Assembly: GCF_000832125.1 (NCBI RefSeq)
Contig: NZ_JPRK01000003.1
Location: 62,001-126,000, forward strand
DNA from: Flavobacterium hibernum
GTDB taxonomy: Bacteria > Bacteroidota > Bacteroidia > Flavobacteriales > Flavobacteriaceae
Direction: 5' to 3'
Length of the DNA: 64,000 nt
The position numbers and the translations under genes were made by a program. Below, one piece after another: positions 43,030 through 51,783 of this stretch (position 1 is its first letter; each line of letters begins with the position of its first letter). The notes beneath the pieces are model-generated. The model had not been told where the DNA came from. It saw nothing but the letters and a program-made list of their open reading frames with translations, and searched no databases.

Positions 43030-43099
43030 ACACCTCCTTACTTTTGATAGCAAAAGCCCTAAGCGGGCTTTATTAATTAAATTAAATTGATTCAATTAC

Positions 43100-43384
43100 T
43101 TATATAGGAAAATAAATCGTACTCCGCTGATTTCTATTGCGTTTTGGCAGATAGCTAATGTAACCATACTCGTTTAGCTCACGCATGCATTTATGGTAGG
43201 TTACAGGCCCGGTTATCTTGGCTAACTTCATGATTTCATACCTATAGACCTCAATAGGATTAACAAAACCCTTTTCGGCTCTGAATTGAAGCAATGCCGC
43301 ATATATACCAATATGAGTGATACTAATACGGTAATCTTTTTCAATAGCCTTAAAGAAATCAGACAAAGGTTTTAGTGTTTTCAT
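43100..43384 (-). CDS. Winged-helix-like DNA-binding protein
   Basis: A 94-residue protein: ITHIGIYAALLQFRAEKG is followed by a helix-turn-helix-like segment (YEIMKLAKITGPVTYHKCMRELNEYGYI) and a beta-wing (YLPKRNRNQRSTIYF). This is the pattern of small winged-helix regulators or of the N-domain of replication initiators. It lies between the DUF3945-like pair and the recombinase genes, all on one strand, so it may regulate excision or the tra operon. The target is not known. Confidence 0.65.
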   Translation of the reverse strand: MKTLKPLSDFFKAIEKDYRISITHIGIYAALLQFRAEKGFVNPIEVYRYEIMKLAKITGPVTYHKCMRELNEYGYISYLPKRNRNQRSTIYFPI

Positions 43385-43398
43385 TATTTTTTGGTTTA

Positions 43399-44460
43399 TC
43401 AGCTTACACGCATACCATTTCTTGTGGAATGGTTCACCTGTTGACTCTCATTTGTCTTTTGCTGCTGTTTTACAGTTTCCATTGTTTTATTACCCAATGC
43501 AGTTGAGAGTGTTATTTTTCTCGAATGCTCGTCATAAATATTTACCGATTTAAACTGAGGGTTGGCCTCAATGTAAAACCGATGTTCATTTCCATTTTTA
43601 ATCAAGGTTACAGGCAGCCTGTTTCCCTGTTTTAAAGCATCCTCTAATTTAGCGGCTTGAGTTTTATTTGATAATTCCTTTAAAGGAAGTTGCTGTAAGG
43701 CTTTTTCAAGATCATAACCATACCCGTAATGAAATTCTTTGATGCGGTGATTGCCACTTGCGTCTTTATCATTAAAATCCAGTTGGATCCAGGATTTTTC
43801 CTTCTGAATGGAACGTCCAGCTAATAAATTATATGCCTGTGTTGTATCAATAGAATTTCCTTGTTGTACTTTAAAATATTGGCTTCTCTCTTCATCAGGC
43901 TTTGATTTATTTTGCAAAGTGGTTTTATATGCTTCAAATTGATACTGTCCACTCTGGTCTTTTACAAAAGACAACTCGTGATCCAGTCGTTCTTTTTCGT
44001 TAATGTAATAGGAAACCGGAATAGTGAATTGCTCATGACCTTCTTTGATTTGCTGATCAATTTGATTTGACAAATCTCTAAAACCAATACGCTGCATCTG
44101 ATAATACAGCGATTGGTTATTTTTTTCTTCCTTTTTTGCATCTTTCCGAACAGCAATTTGGTCTATGAGTGGTGCAATGATCAGTTTACGAATGAGTCTT
44201 ACCAATAAATTAGGATAAAGTTGCTTAAGAATCTTGTTCTTTTCCTGCTTAAGCATCTGCAAAGCGAAACGTTCCTCAATATTTTTGCTGCCCTTATACT
44301 TTGTTCCAATACGCTCGTAATGATGCAGTTTTTCCTTAAGTAGTGACCTATTATTGGAAAGACTGAAATTAAACAGTTTACTAAAACGCTCTTCCCTGGA
44401 GCGCCACTGGTTTAATTCCATCTCTACTCTGTTTATGGGAAGTTGTTCGTTCTTCATCAC
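43399..44460 (-). CDS. DUF3945-like element protein (copy 2)
   Basis: A 353-residue protein. The first ~130 residues are basic and helical (KLHHYERIGTKYKGSKN, LYPNLLVRLIRKLIIAPLIDQIA). The remainder is closely related in sequence pattern to the upstream gene: QAYNLLAGRSIQKEKSWIQLDFND, HYGYGYDLEKALQQLPLKEL, FYIEANPQFKSVNIYDEHSRKI. That shared block is what I associate with DUF3945-type proteins of Bacteroidota conjugative elements. It follows the paralogue by 3 bp. Role unknown; the link to DNA processing is an inference from context. Confidence 0.65.
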   Translation of the reverse strand: MMKNEQLPINRVEMELNQWRSREERFSKLFNFSLSNNRSLLKEKLHHYERIGTKYKGSKNIEERFALQMLKQEKNKILKQLYPNLLVRLIRKLIIAPLIDQIAVRKDAKKEEKNNQSLYYQMQRIGFRDLSNQIDQQIKEGHEQFTIPVSYYINEKERLDHELSFVKDQSGQYQFEAYKTTLQNKSKPDEERSQYFKVQQGNSIDTTQAYNLLAGRSIQKEKSWIQLDFNDKDASGNHRIKEFHYGYGYDLEKALQQLPLKELSNKTQAAKLEDALKQGNRLPVTLIKNGNEHRFYIEANPQFKSVNIYDEHSRKITLSTALGNKTMETVKQQQKTNESQQVNHSTRNGMRVS

Positions 44461-44463
44461 TGC

Positions 44464-45261
44464 TTACATGGATTGACTTTTCTTTTTCTTCTTAGCTTCC
44501 TTTGGCACTTCTGGTCCATCATCATCAGTACTTTGGTTTTGCTTTTTACTGCCTTGCTTTTCAGAAGTTTGCTGGGTTTCGGATTGCTTTTCTTCTGTAG
44601 ACTTACGATTATCAATGCGCTGTAAATTGCTGTCATATACATTAATTGTCTTGAATTGTGGGCTGGCTTCAATATACTGCTTAATCTCATTTCCTTCTTT
44701 TTGGAAAGTAGCGGATTGAAGGTTTCCCTTTTTCAAAGAATTTATCAAGTCTTCTTTGTATTTTGGGGTTTCCAGTTCTTTAATTGGATGTTTGGACAGC
44801 GTTGCTTCTAGATCATAACCGTAATTCTGATGGTAATGGTTTAGCTTAAAATTTCCATTAGTTTCAGTTTGTTTAAAATCGATTTGAACCCAAGAATTAT
44901 AAATTTCTCCCTCCTTGTTGGTAAGATCTTTGTTTACTGATCTGCCTTCCATAAGATTGTAAGCTTCTTTCATGGTTATGTTGCTGCCTTTATTGATATA
45001 AAAAGTTTGCTCCAAATTTTCTTTGGAATTTTCTTTTTGCAGTTCCACTTTATAAGAATTAAAGAAATACAGATCACTTTCTTTTGACTTATTGAAATTT
45101 AATGTAGCTGCGGCAGTATCATTACCATATTGCGCATTATGCGTCAAAGTAAAATTAGGCTCTTCCTTCTGCATTTTTTCTTTTAATTGAGATTCCAGTG
45201 CTTCACCGAAACCGGTATACTTAATCTGATCTCTTAAGTATTCAAAATTTTTCTCGTTCAT
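44464..45261 (-). CDS. DUF3945-like element protein (copy 1)
   Basis: A 265-residue protein carrying the same block as copy 2: MKEAYNLMEGRSVNKDLTNKEG, SWVQIDFKQTETNGNF, NYGYDLEATLSKHPIKEL, QYIEASPQFKTINVYDSNLQRI. It ends in a low-complexity acidic then basic tail (DDDGPEVPKEAKKKKKSQSM). Unlike copy 2 it lacks the basic N-terminal extension. It sits directly after traN in the operon, and the two copies abut, so they look like a tandem duplication with later divergence. Confidence 0.65.
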   Translation of the reverse strand: MNEKNFEYLRDQIKYTGFGEALESQLKEKMQKEEPNFTLTHNAQYGNDTAAATLNFNKSKESDLYFFNSYKVELQKENSKENLEQTFYINKGSNITMKEAYNLMEGRSVNKDLTNKEGEIYNSWVQIDFKQTETNGNFKLNHYHQNYGYDLEATLSKHPIKELETPKYKEDLINSLKKGNLQSATFQKEGNEIKQYIEASPQFKTINVYDSNLQRIDNRKSTEEKQSETQQTSEKQGSKKQNQSTDDDGPEVPKEAKKKKKSQSM

Positions 45262-45289
45262 GATTTCAATTTTTTAATTATTAAATAGT

Positions 45290-46135
45290 TTATAATTTTG
45301 GAAGTACAGTAACCTGTACCAGTTTTGTATTCTTGACATGTTCTTCTAAATGTCTGCCGCCATTTTTCTCCATTAGCTGGATGGCTAAGTATTTTTTTTC
45401 CGGAATTGTAAATTTTGGCAGCGCAAATACAAATATGTTTTCTGCTTCAGCTTTAATTTTATCAATAGCATTCAGGATATAAATGGGCGTAATTTCAATT
45501 TCCTGTGAAGCAGTACGTTTTATTTTTTTAGTGTCGCGAATAAAAAAACGAAGCTGGTCGATCTCATAATTGATTTTAGAATTGTTGGTTATCTTTATCC
45601 TGTAGTACATTACTTCGTCACGAATAAAAATTCCGTTGAGCCTAAAATCAATATCGTATTTACTTTCCTTTTGACCTCGCAGCTTTTTTTTATCGTACAG
45701 CGCTAATTTTGAATATTCTTCAATATCCTGATCATTAATAATTGCATCTGAAAAATAAATTTCCTGTCCATCAGGCTTAGTTTTATTAAGGGTAAGATTC
45801 AGCTGCGGAAAATCTTCATTATAATCCAATACGAAAGAGTAGAGTTTGCCATCTGCAGTTACTACTGTAAGATTGGTCTGAAAAAATCCTTTTTGGGCAG
45901 CTTTGATCTGAAGGATGTTTTCCAGTCCTTTTGCTTTTTGTACGAGTATATCGGGACTTCCTTTGTCAACACTTTTTATGGCAAAAGGAAATACAATATT
46001 GGTTGTTTTTGAATAGGCTATCATTAGTGAGTCTGATTCTGTTTTGGATAAACAGTTTTTACTTGTTTGCTGTGCAAATACACCGATGGTCATCAATAAT
46101 AAATACCCCATCACCAATAGTTTAAAATTTTTCAT
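45290..46135 (-). CDS. traN: Conjugative transposon protein TraN (VirB9-like)
   Basis: A ~281-residue secreted protein with signal peptide (MKNFKLLVMGYLLLMTIGVFAQQ). Its pattern fits the CTnDOT TraN family: NIVFPFAIKSVDKGSPDILVQKA, NILQIKAAQKGFFQTNLTVVTADGKLYSF, YRIKITNNSKINYEIDQLRFFIRD. It should form part of the outer-membrane complex of the mating channel with TraM. The ATG at 46144 is three codons upstream and also possible. Position directly after traM supports the call. Confidence 0.87.
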   Translation of the reverse strand: MKNFKLLVMGYLLLMTIGVFAQQTSKNCLSKTESDSLMIAYSKTTNIVFPFAIKSVDKGSPDILVQKAKGLENILQIKAAQKGFFQTNLTVVTADGKLYSFVLDYNEDFPQLNLTLNKTKPDGQEIYFSDAIINDQDIEEYSKLALYDKKKLRGQKESKYDIDFRLNGIFIRDEVMYYRIKITNNSKINYEIDQLRFFIRDTKKIKRTASQEIEITPIYILNAIDKIKAEAENIFVFALPKFTIPEKKYLAIQLMEKNGGRHLEEHVKNTKLVQVTVLPKL

Positions 46136-46153
46136 CTGTATCATTTTTAGTTT

Positions 46154-47437
46154 TTAATTGGAATTATTTTGTTTCTGCTTTTCATCGTGCAGCAGTACCT
46201 TATAACCAGCTTTTACAACTACTTTAACTAGCTTTACTTTTTTACTTAGAAGACTTTTTGCCGCTTCAATTCCGGCTCCTGCCGCCTGAGCACCCCAGGA
46301 ATCATCCAATGATGCAACTCCCAACGTTTGCATGGATCGGTCAGCAGATGCTTTGGCAACATCACGATTAATAGCTCCCGGAATATAGATTCCAACAAGT
46401 CCATCCATATCATAAACAGACAAATCCACTGGAAATAAGGAGTTGCTGTATCTGATACTGCTAATGTTGATCGTTAGCCTTTCTCCTTTTAAGGAAGCTG
46501 TTCCAAACAGAAAATTGTCTTTTACGATTTTAACTCCGTTTATGAAAATGTCATTCATGAGTCGGAACTTAACTATGGATCCATTTACAATCGTTTGTGT
46601 TTCATGAATAATCGCTTCTACGGTATTCTGCATCAAATCATCATACTCAGGTTCGTCCAGAGAGTAAAATCTATTCAATCCTGACTCAGTATGATTAACA
46701 GTTTTGTTTTGTAAAGAAGAAACTGGATCTTCTTGCTCCTTGGTGGAAATAGTAAAGATTTGTCCACGCTCAGCCTGGGAAGCTTTCTTTAATTTTTCCT
46801 GTACCCTGTTAGGATGTTGGATATCCAAAATACTTTCCAGCATTCCACCGAGCTCTTTTAGTTCCGGATCCTGGCTTTCCTGTCCATCATTCATGGACTG
46901 CATCATTTGTTCCAGCCTGTCAACATCATTGGAATGCATTGCCGTTTGATTAGATTTTGGATTTTTTATATAATCCTTGTTTTGCTCCGGAATTGGAACA
47001 GGTGTATTAATTACTTTTTGCAATGCTTCCAATTTTTGATGTACTTTTTCTTCGTTTGGATCACGATAAACAGACTTATTTAAGCCATTTCTTTCTTTTC
47101 TTCGAGTAACAGCACTGCTGTCCTCGGTCGAATCAATCTGAAAGGACTGGCTCAAATAATTAGGATCTTTTTTAATAAGTTCATCAAGCTTTGCAGAATC
47201 AATTGCAGCCAGATCGTAGTAATTCATCTTATCCAGCGGAAGTCCTTCTTTCAGGTTCGCATTGGGAAGTTTTAGATTAAAACCTTTTTGCTGTGTTACT
47301 GCTGAGTTAGCGGCATCCATTTTTCCACCGCCCAATGCCCAAAAAATGGCAGTTAGAAATGGCAATACTAATATTGGCAATACCAACTGCATCTTACGCT
47401 GCTTTAGGACTTTTAATGATTTCGTGTTTTGTTCCAT
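46154..47437 (-). CDS. traM: Conjugative transposon protein TraM (VirB10-like)
   Basis: A 427-residue protein: short cytoplasmic start, one membrane helix (about 17-35, LVLPILVLPFLTAIFWALGG), a long hydrophilic linker rich in Q, N, E and P (~80-245), then a conserved C-terminal domain (~260-400, EAIIHETQTIVNGSIVKFRLMNDIFINGVKIVKDNFLFG, and GVASLDDSWGAQAAGAG). This is the TraM/VirB10 layout that spans the periplasm from inner to outer membrane in the transfer channel. It lies between the TraL-like gene and traN as in CTnDOT. Confidence 0.9.
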   Translation of the reverse strand: MEQNTKSLKVLKQRKMQLVLPILVLPFLTAIFWALGGGKMDAANSAVTQQKGFNLKLPNANLKEGLPLDKMNYYDLAAIDSAKLDELIKKDPNYLSQSFQIDSTEDSSAVTRRKERNGLNKSVYRDPNEEKVHQKLEALQKVINTPVPIPEQNKDYIKNPKSNQTAMHSNDVDRLEQMMQSMNDGQESQDPELKELGGMLESILDIQHPNRVQEKLKKASQAERGQIFTISTKEQEDPVSSLQNKTVNHTESGLNRFYSLDEPEYDDLMQNTVEAIIHETQTIVNGSIVKFRLMNDIFINGVKIVKDNFLFGTASLKGERLTINISSIRYSNSLFPVDLSVYDMDGLVGIYIPGAINRDVAKASADRSMQTLGVASLDDSWGAQAAGAGIEAAKSLLSKKVKLVKVVVKAGYKVLLHDEKQKQNNSN

Positions 47438-47441
47438 GATA

Positions 47442-47936
47442 TTAATTTTTAAGATGTGAGTAATAATAATTTTCGATTATTGTTAGGCTGTCCAGAAGTC
47501 CGGGACGGTCTGACACAATACTGTCATACGTTTTTTTTCCTGTGGGACTGCGGCCGAGACTATCCATGTATTTCCTAAAACTTGTAATTTTTTCAAATTC
47601 TGTTTTACTAATAATTGTACTGAGTTCAAGAGGCTTTTCCTTTAAGGGTATTACATTGGCTGGTTTGGTTATTGGGATTACAGTAATATTTTTAGTTGGA
47701 TTACCTGAAAAACTTTTCACAATCAGATAAATACTGCCTCCGCCTGTAAACACTATAAAGGTGAATAGAATCACAATCCAGTTAAGACGTGTAAAATGAG
47801 TCGTTTTAAGTTCCAGCCAATGGGCGCATTTATACTGTAATCGCAGATTAGCCTGTTCAAACTTTTGCCATAGATTATTTTTAGCCCTTTCCATAACATT
47901 GTTTTTTTCGCTGTTTCTTTTAAAAGTGAATTTCAT
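47442..47936 (-). CDS. TraL-like conjugative element membrane protein
   Basis: A 164-residue protein with a basic start, one membrane helix (about 54-73, WIVILFTFIVFTGGGSIYLIV) and a periplasmic part (KPLELSTIISKTEFEKITSFRKYMDSL). It lies between traK and traM, the place of traL in CTnDOT-like operons; the sequence itself is poorly conserved, so the name comes mainly from position. It may be a bitopic partner of TraK or TraM. Confidence 0.65.
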   Translation of the reverse strand: MKFTFKRNSEKNNVMERAKNNLWQKFEQANLRLQYKCAHWLELKTTHFTRLNWIVILFTFIVFTGGGSIYLIVKSFSGNPTKNITVIPITKPANVIPLKEKPLELSTIISKTEFEKITSFRKYMDSLGRSPTGKKTYDSIVSDRPGLLDSLTIIENYYYSHLKN

Positions 47937-47950
47937 GACGTGCAGTTTTA

Positions 47951-48571
47951 TTATTTTCTATTTTCCGTACTTATATCGCGATTTTCAATAGTATTCCATC
48001 GCTCGATTAGAAAGCCATGTGGATTGTTATCGCTTCTCGATACGTTACGAAGGTTACCTTCAGTGATAAGGTTCCGATGTGCGATGCTGGTGGTACGAAT
48101 GATATTTTGTGTAGCATAACATCTGAATCCATACGGGTAGTTGTTAAGATCAATAGTTACACTGTCAATCTGTATCGTCTGGCTGACGTTTCCCGATATG
48201 ATACCGGAGTAATAACCATTTTCTTTTAAATCATCGTAAACCCGTTTGGCACTGTCATCCGCCAGATAAAGAGCCTTTGTTACATTGCTTTTAATTACTT
48301 TATCATCCGGGTCAAGAGTGAAAAAGAGCTTATGGAACGTTTTTACATGATCTCTGGCTTCTACAGGAATATTATCTTTTCGGTCTGAAGCATAGGCTTC
48401 CAGTGCTTTTCCGTTAGCCAGTATATAAACCTTGTTCTGCATTTGCGATACGAGTGAGAAACTCTTATAAAGTGAAAAGCAGCTAATCAGGATACACCCA
48501 GTAATGACAAGCATCGTAAAACTGCGGACATGCCGAAAAGCAGTGTCAATATTTTTCATTTTACTAAACAT
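47951..48571 (-). CDS. traK: Conjugative transposon protein TraK (VirB8-like)
   Basis: A 206-residue protein: MFSKMKNIDTAFRHVRSFTMLVITGCILISCFSLYKSF with one membrane helix at ~18-35, then a periplasmic NTF2-like domain (KVYILANGKALEAYASDRKDNIPVEARDHVKTFHKLFFTLDPDDKVI). The start and the KALEA/EARDH motifs are those of the Bacteroidota TraK family, the inner-membrane VirB8 equivalent. It sits between traJ and the TraL-like gene. Confidence 0.92.
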   Translation of the reverse strand: MFSKMKNIDTAFRHVRSFTMLVITGCILISCFSLYKSFSLVSQMQNKVYILANGKALEAYASDRKDNIPVEARDHVKTFHKLFFTLDPDDKVIKSNVTKALYLADDSAKRVYDDLKENGYYSGIISGNVSQTIQIDSVTIDLNNYPYGFRCYATQNIIRTTSIAHRNLITEGNLRNVSRSDNNPHGFLIERWNTIENRDISTENRK

Positions 48572-48588
48572 AAGTTTTGAATTTAGGA

Positions 48589-49785
48589 TTAAGATTTACC
48601 TTTTAATTTATCGGCCATATAATTCTCCTTGTCTTTGAAGTAGGGTGCAGAATTACCGGAATTCGCCATGCTTTGATACATACGCCCTGCAGCATTCCCC
48701 ATTGCATCCGCTGCCATTGTAGTGCCTTGAGACGCAGTACTCATCACTGAAGTTGTAGAACTACTAAACATACTGGTCACTTTTTGCCCTAGTGCACCGC
48801 CACCTCCGGCATGAACAATGTAATTGGCAACAGAAGGGACAGTGAAATAGCCAATAATTCCAATAATCATAAAGACCAAATAGGCAACATCAGTCCTGCT
48901 AAAGAATGTATCTCCATATTCTCCAGCTTGGGCTATGTCAATTTTTAGCATATTCTCCTGAATTTTTCCGATGATGCTTCCAAATATATTTGCCACAGGG
49001 AGCCACAGATAGATGTTGATGTAACGTGCCAACCAGACGGTCAGCGTATGCTGAAAACCATCAAAAACCGAAATACCGAAAACGATTGGACCTAAAATAG
49101 AAAGTACCACCAATTGAAAAGTCCGCAGTGTATCGATACATAGCGAAGCAGATTCAAATAATACACGCAGTATTTCGTTCATCCATTCTTTTACTGAATT
49201 TCGGAAATTATAAGAGGCTTTACTCATCGCAAATTTGATGTCATTTCCAATACCATCCAGCATTCCCTGACCACTTGGATCTGCATCATCATGGGTATAT
49301 CGGTACCATTTATCCTGATCGCCGCTTCCTGTAGAACCCACATACATTTTCCAGGGATCAGTCTCTTTGAGCGCTTCTTCTTTTTCTTTAAGCAGTCTTT
49401 CAATCGCTTTATTCGATCCCTCTACCATTGCAGCAGTTGCCGTAACGGTAGGTTTCATAACACCATTAATCATATACAGGACAGACGGGAAAATCATAAT
49501 GCAAAATCCGATAACAAAAGGACGAAAGAGCGGATAGAAATCTATGGGTTCGGCACTTGCAATATGTCGCCAAACTCTTGAGGCGATATACCACATCGCT
49601 GCAAAACCGGCAAGTCCTTGTCCGACGCCAATTAGGTTACTACATAAAGGCATCATTTCATCATACAATTGTTCCAGTACACTATGCAGACCGTTCATAT
49701 CGTCTGCAATTCCTTGGGCCTGAATCGTAAATGGCAATATCATTGCAAGAAGCACAAGTATTATTTGCTTATTTATCTTTATCAT
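48589..49785 (-). CDS. traJ: Conjugative transposon protein TraJ (VirB6-like)
   Basis: A 398-residue polytopic membrane protein with a signal-like start (ending TIQAQG) and about six hydrophobic segments. Conserved pieces include LIGVGQGLAGFAAMWYIASRVWRHIASAEPIDFYPLFRPFVIG and FDGFQHTLTVWLARYINIYLWLPVANIFG. TraJ forms the inner-membrane channel part of the T4SS. A Gly/Ala/Ser-rich C-terminal part follows the last helix. It is co-oriented with traK, 17 bp upstream. Confidence 0.92.
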   Translation of the reverse strand: MIKINKQIILVLLAMILPFTIQAQGIADDMNGLHSVLEQLYDEMMPLCSNLIGVGQGLAGFAAMWYIASRVWRHIASAEPIDFYPLFRPFVIGFCIMIFPSVLYMINGVMKPTVTATAAMVEGSNKAIERLLKEKEEALKETDPWKMYVGSTGSGDQDKWYRYTHDDADPSGQGMLDGIGNDIKFAMSKASYNFRNSVKEWMNEILRVLFESASLCIDTLRTFQLVVLSILGPIVFGISVFDGFQHTLTVWLARYINIYLWLPVANIFGSIIGKIQENMLKIDIAQAGEYGDTFFSRTDVAYLVFMIIGIIGYFTVPSVANYIVHAGGGGALGQKVTSMFSSSTTSVMSTASQGTTMAADAMGNAAGRMYQSMANSGNSAPYFKDKENYMADKLKGKS

Positions 49786-49797
49786 AACACTGGATAT

Positions 49798-50433
49798 TTA
49801 GTTATTTAACTTATAAATACTGCGCATTGCGCGGGTATCATTATGCTCTTTTGCACGCTGTAAAGCCAGTACAGTCGTATTATTGTTGAAGTTTCTCAGA
49901 AACAAAAGTTTGTCCTGCATATCTGCATATATTTTGTCAATAGCAGTTAGCCTTTCATCATCTGACATTCGCATTTTATTAGCAGTAATCACCGAGGTCA
50001 GTTCATCAAGATTTCTAAGACTTTGTTTAAACAGATTATCGTACACCCTTTCGAAATAGGCAATTTCTTCAGGATTAAAATTTTTACTGTCCCTGAAGCG
50101 GTTAAAAGCGGATTTGTATTCTTTTACCAAAAGCACCTGATAATTTACAATATCACCAATACGCCTGTAATTCTTAACTGTGGGACTAACCTGCATGAGC
50201 GCATCAAGAAATGTTTCATGAAGGTTGAAATTTCCTTCAGACAAATCTTTTACCGTATTATAACCTCCACTTAGTATTTCATAGCCCTTTTTCATATCCT
50301 TTAAAATCTGTTTGAACTGGGCCAATTTCTCTATGTTCAAAATCAATTGCTGGATTTCCTGTTTTTGGGCTGTTATGGGGGATGGAAATAGCAATCCGGT
50401 AAACACAATTCCTATAATCAGTAATTTTTTCAT
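49798..50433 (-). CDS. TraI-like secreted helical protein, copy 3
   Basis: A 211-residue protein with a signal peptide (ending SPITAQ) and an all-helical mature part. It shares with the two upstream genes the motifs GYNTVKDLSEGNFNLHETFLDAL, RIGDIVNYQVLLVKEYKSAFNRF and MSDDERLTAIDKIYADMQDKL. These helical proteins occupy the TraI position upstream of traJ; homologues are sometimes named TerB-family tellurite resistance proteins, which the context does not support. A VirB5-like minor pilin role is a guess. Its start overlaps the previous gene by 4 bp. Confidence 0.75.
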   Translation of the reverse strand: MKKLLIIGIVFTGLLFPSPITAQKQEIQQLILNIEKLAQFKQILKDMKKGYEILSGGYNTVKDLSEGNFNLHETFLDALMQVSPTVKNYRRIGDIVNYQVLLVKEYKSAFNRFRDSKNFNPEEIAYFERVYDNLFKQSLRNLDELTSVITANKMRMSDDERLTAIDKIYADMQDKLLFLRNFNNNTTVLALQRAKEHNDTRAMRSIYKLNN

Positions 50434-51059
50434 GGCAAATCAGTATTAATGCCGTTTACGACACGGCTGTTTTTTGCTTCTTTCAATTCGGTTGCTTTTG
50501 ATACAGCCAGGATTTTAGTTTCATTACTGAAGCTCTCAGAAAAAGCGTAGTTATCCAGCATATTCTGGTAAATCATATCAATGCGTTTCATTCGCTCGTC
50601 ATCTTTCATCTCTAACTTTCCGTCCGTAACGATTGTTAGAAGCTCATCCAGATTGGTATCACAATTTTTGATTAACCTTTCAAAGACCCTTTTGATATAA
50701 TCGACTTCATCTCCGTGGAATAAATCATCCTGCCGGATTTGCTGATATAAGCTTTTGTAGCTTTTCATGATTTTTATCTGGAGGGCTATAATTTCTGTTA
50801 CCCTTGCATACTTTCTTATTTTCGGGTTGACGGCCTTTAGCGAATTGAGATAATCAGTATGAAGACTAAATTCTCCACGTTTGAAATCTCCTATGGTATT
50901 GAGTCCTTTTTTGACTGCCGAATAGCCTTTTTGAGCATATCCGATATAGACTTGCAGGGCTGCTATTTGCTCTAAAAGCATCCTTTGCTGTTTTGCCTGT
51001 GCATGAAGATTCCCTGTGGTCAGTGCAGTAAAAAGCACTACTAAAAATATCTTTTTCAT
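50430..51059 (-). CDS. TraI-like secreted helical protein, copy 2
   Basis: A 209-residue protein with signal peptide (ending NLHAQ) and helical mature part. Shared motifs: GYSAVKKGLNTIGDFKRGEFSLHTDYLNSL, KYARVTEIIALQIKIMKSYKSLY, MKDDERMKRIDMIYQNMLDN. It overlaps copy 3 by 4 bp, so they are co-translated, and follows copy 1 by 15 bp. Closest in pattern to copy 3, suggesting a recent duplication. Confidence 0.75.
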   Translation of the reverse strand: MKKIFLVVLFTALTTGNLHAQAKQQRMLLEQIAALQVYIGYAQKGYSAVKKGLNTIGDFKRGEFSLHTDYLNSLKAVNPKIRKYARVTEIIALQIKIMKSYKSLYQQIRQDDLFHGDEVDYIKRVFERLIKNCDTNLDELLTIVTDGKLEMKDDERMKRIDMIYQNMLDNYAFSESFSNETKILAVSKATELKEAKNSRVVNGINTDLP

Positions 51060-51074
51060 GATTTTATTGTTTGT

Positions 51075-51755
51075 TTACGGAATTCCGTAAAATTGTTTAA
51101 CGGATTTGACATCATGCTCTGTTTTGGCTCTTTGAAGGCTCAGTAGTATATTCTGTCTGTTGAAGAGCGTCAGGTCATCATAATTGATATCAATTTGATC
51201 CGCAGCACTATTAATGATCTCCAGTCTTTTGGCATCACTCATCTGTGTGGTAAAAGAATCCAATACAAGAAAGATCTGATCGATGTTTTTCAGGCTTTCA
51301 TCGAGTATCCCTGAATACACACTTTGCATATAATCGAGTTCGCTGGTATTAAAATGAGCATCTTTTTGAAATAGGTTCCACGCTCTTTCGTATTCATCTA
51401 CCAAACGAACCTGCTTTTCACTGATATCTTTGATACGCTGGTAATAGGTAATAATGGATTTAACTTTTGCCAGTTCCTCGTAATAATTCTTATAGAGTTC
51501 TTTTTGTTTCTGGGTCCAATCGGAAATCTCATCCAACTTTAGTTTGGAGAGGATATTTTCTATTTTTTTCTGTGCATTCTGCAACCAGATCGTTTTGTTT
51601 TGCAGTTTTTGGATCCTAAGGTCAATAGCCTTAATTACTTTTTTGGCAACCGCTTTTACGATTTCCAAAATAGGTATTGCCGTTGCCGGTCTTGCCGGAG
51701 TGCTGATCAGTAAAAAGCACAACAGGCAAATCATGATTTTCTTCTTTGTTTCCAT
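51075..51755 (-). CDS. TraI-like secreted protein, copy 1
   Basis: A 226-residue protein. The N-terminal signal (IMICLLCFLLISTPARPATA) is followed by a coiled-coil-prone stretch (LRIQKLQNKTIWLQNAQKKIENILSKLKLDEI) that is absent from the shorter copies, then the shared layout RIKDISEKQVRLVDEYERAWNLF and MSDAKRLEIINSAADQ. It directly follows the traG ATPase gene, which is the normal traI position in CTnDOT-like operons. Confidence 0.75.
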   Translation of the reverse strand: METKKKIMICLLCFLLISTPARPATAIPILEIVKAVAKKVIKAIDLRIQKLQNKTIWLQNAQKKIENILSKLKLDEISDWTQKQKELYKNYYEELAKVKSIITYYQRIKDISEKQVRLVDEYERAWNLFQKDAHFNTSELDYMQSVYSGILDESLKNIDQIFLVLDSFTTQMSDAKRLEIINSAADQIDINYDDLTLFNRQNILLSLQRAKTEHDVKSVKQFYGIP

Positions 51756-51783
51756 AATTATTGTTGTTTAGTTTTTATAATTT

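Noticed and set aside
49798..51755. Tellurite resistance (TerB) proteins
   Set aside because: The name is attached to some homologues, but the signal peptides, tandem layout and place between traG and traJ point to conjugation.
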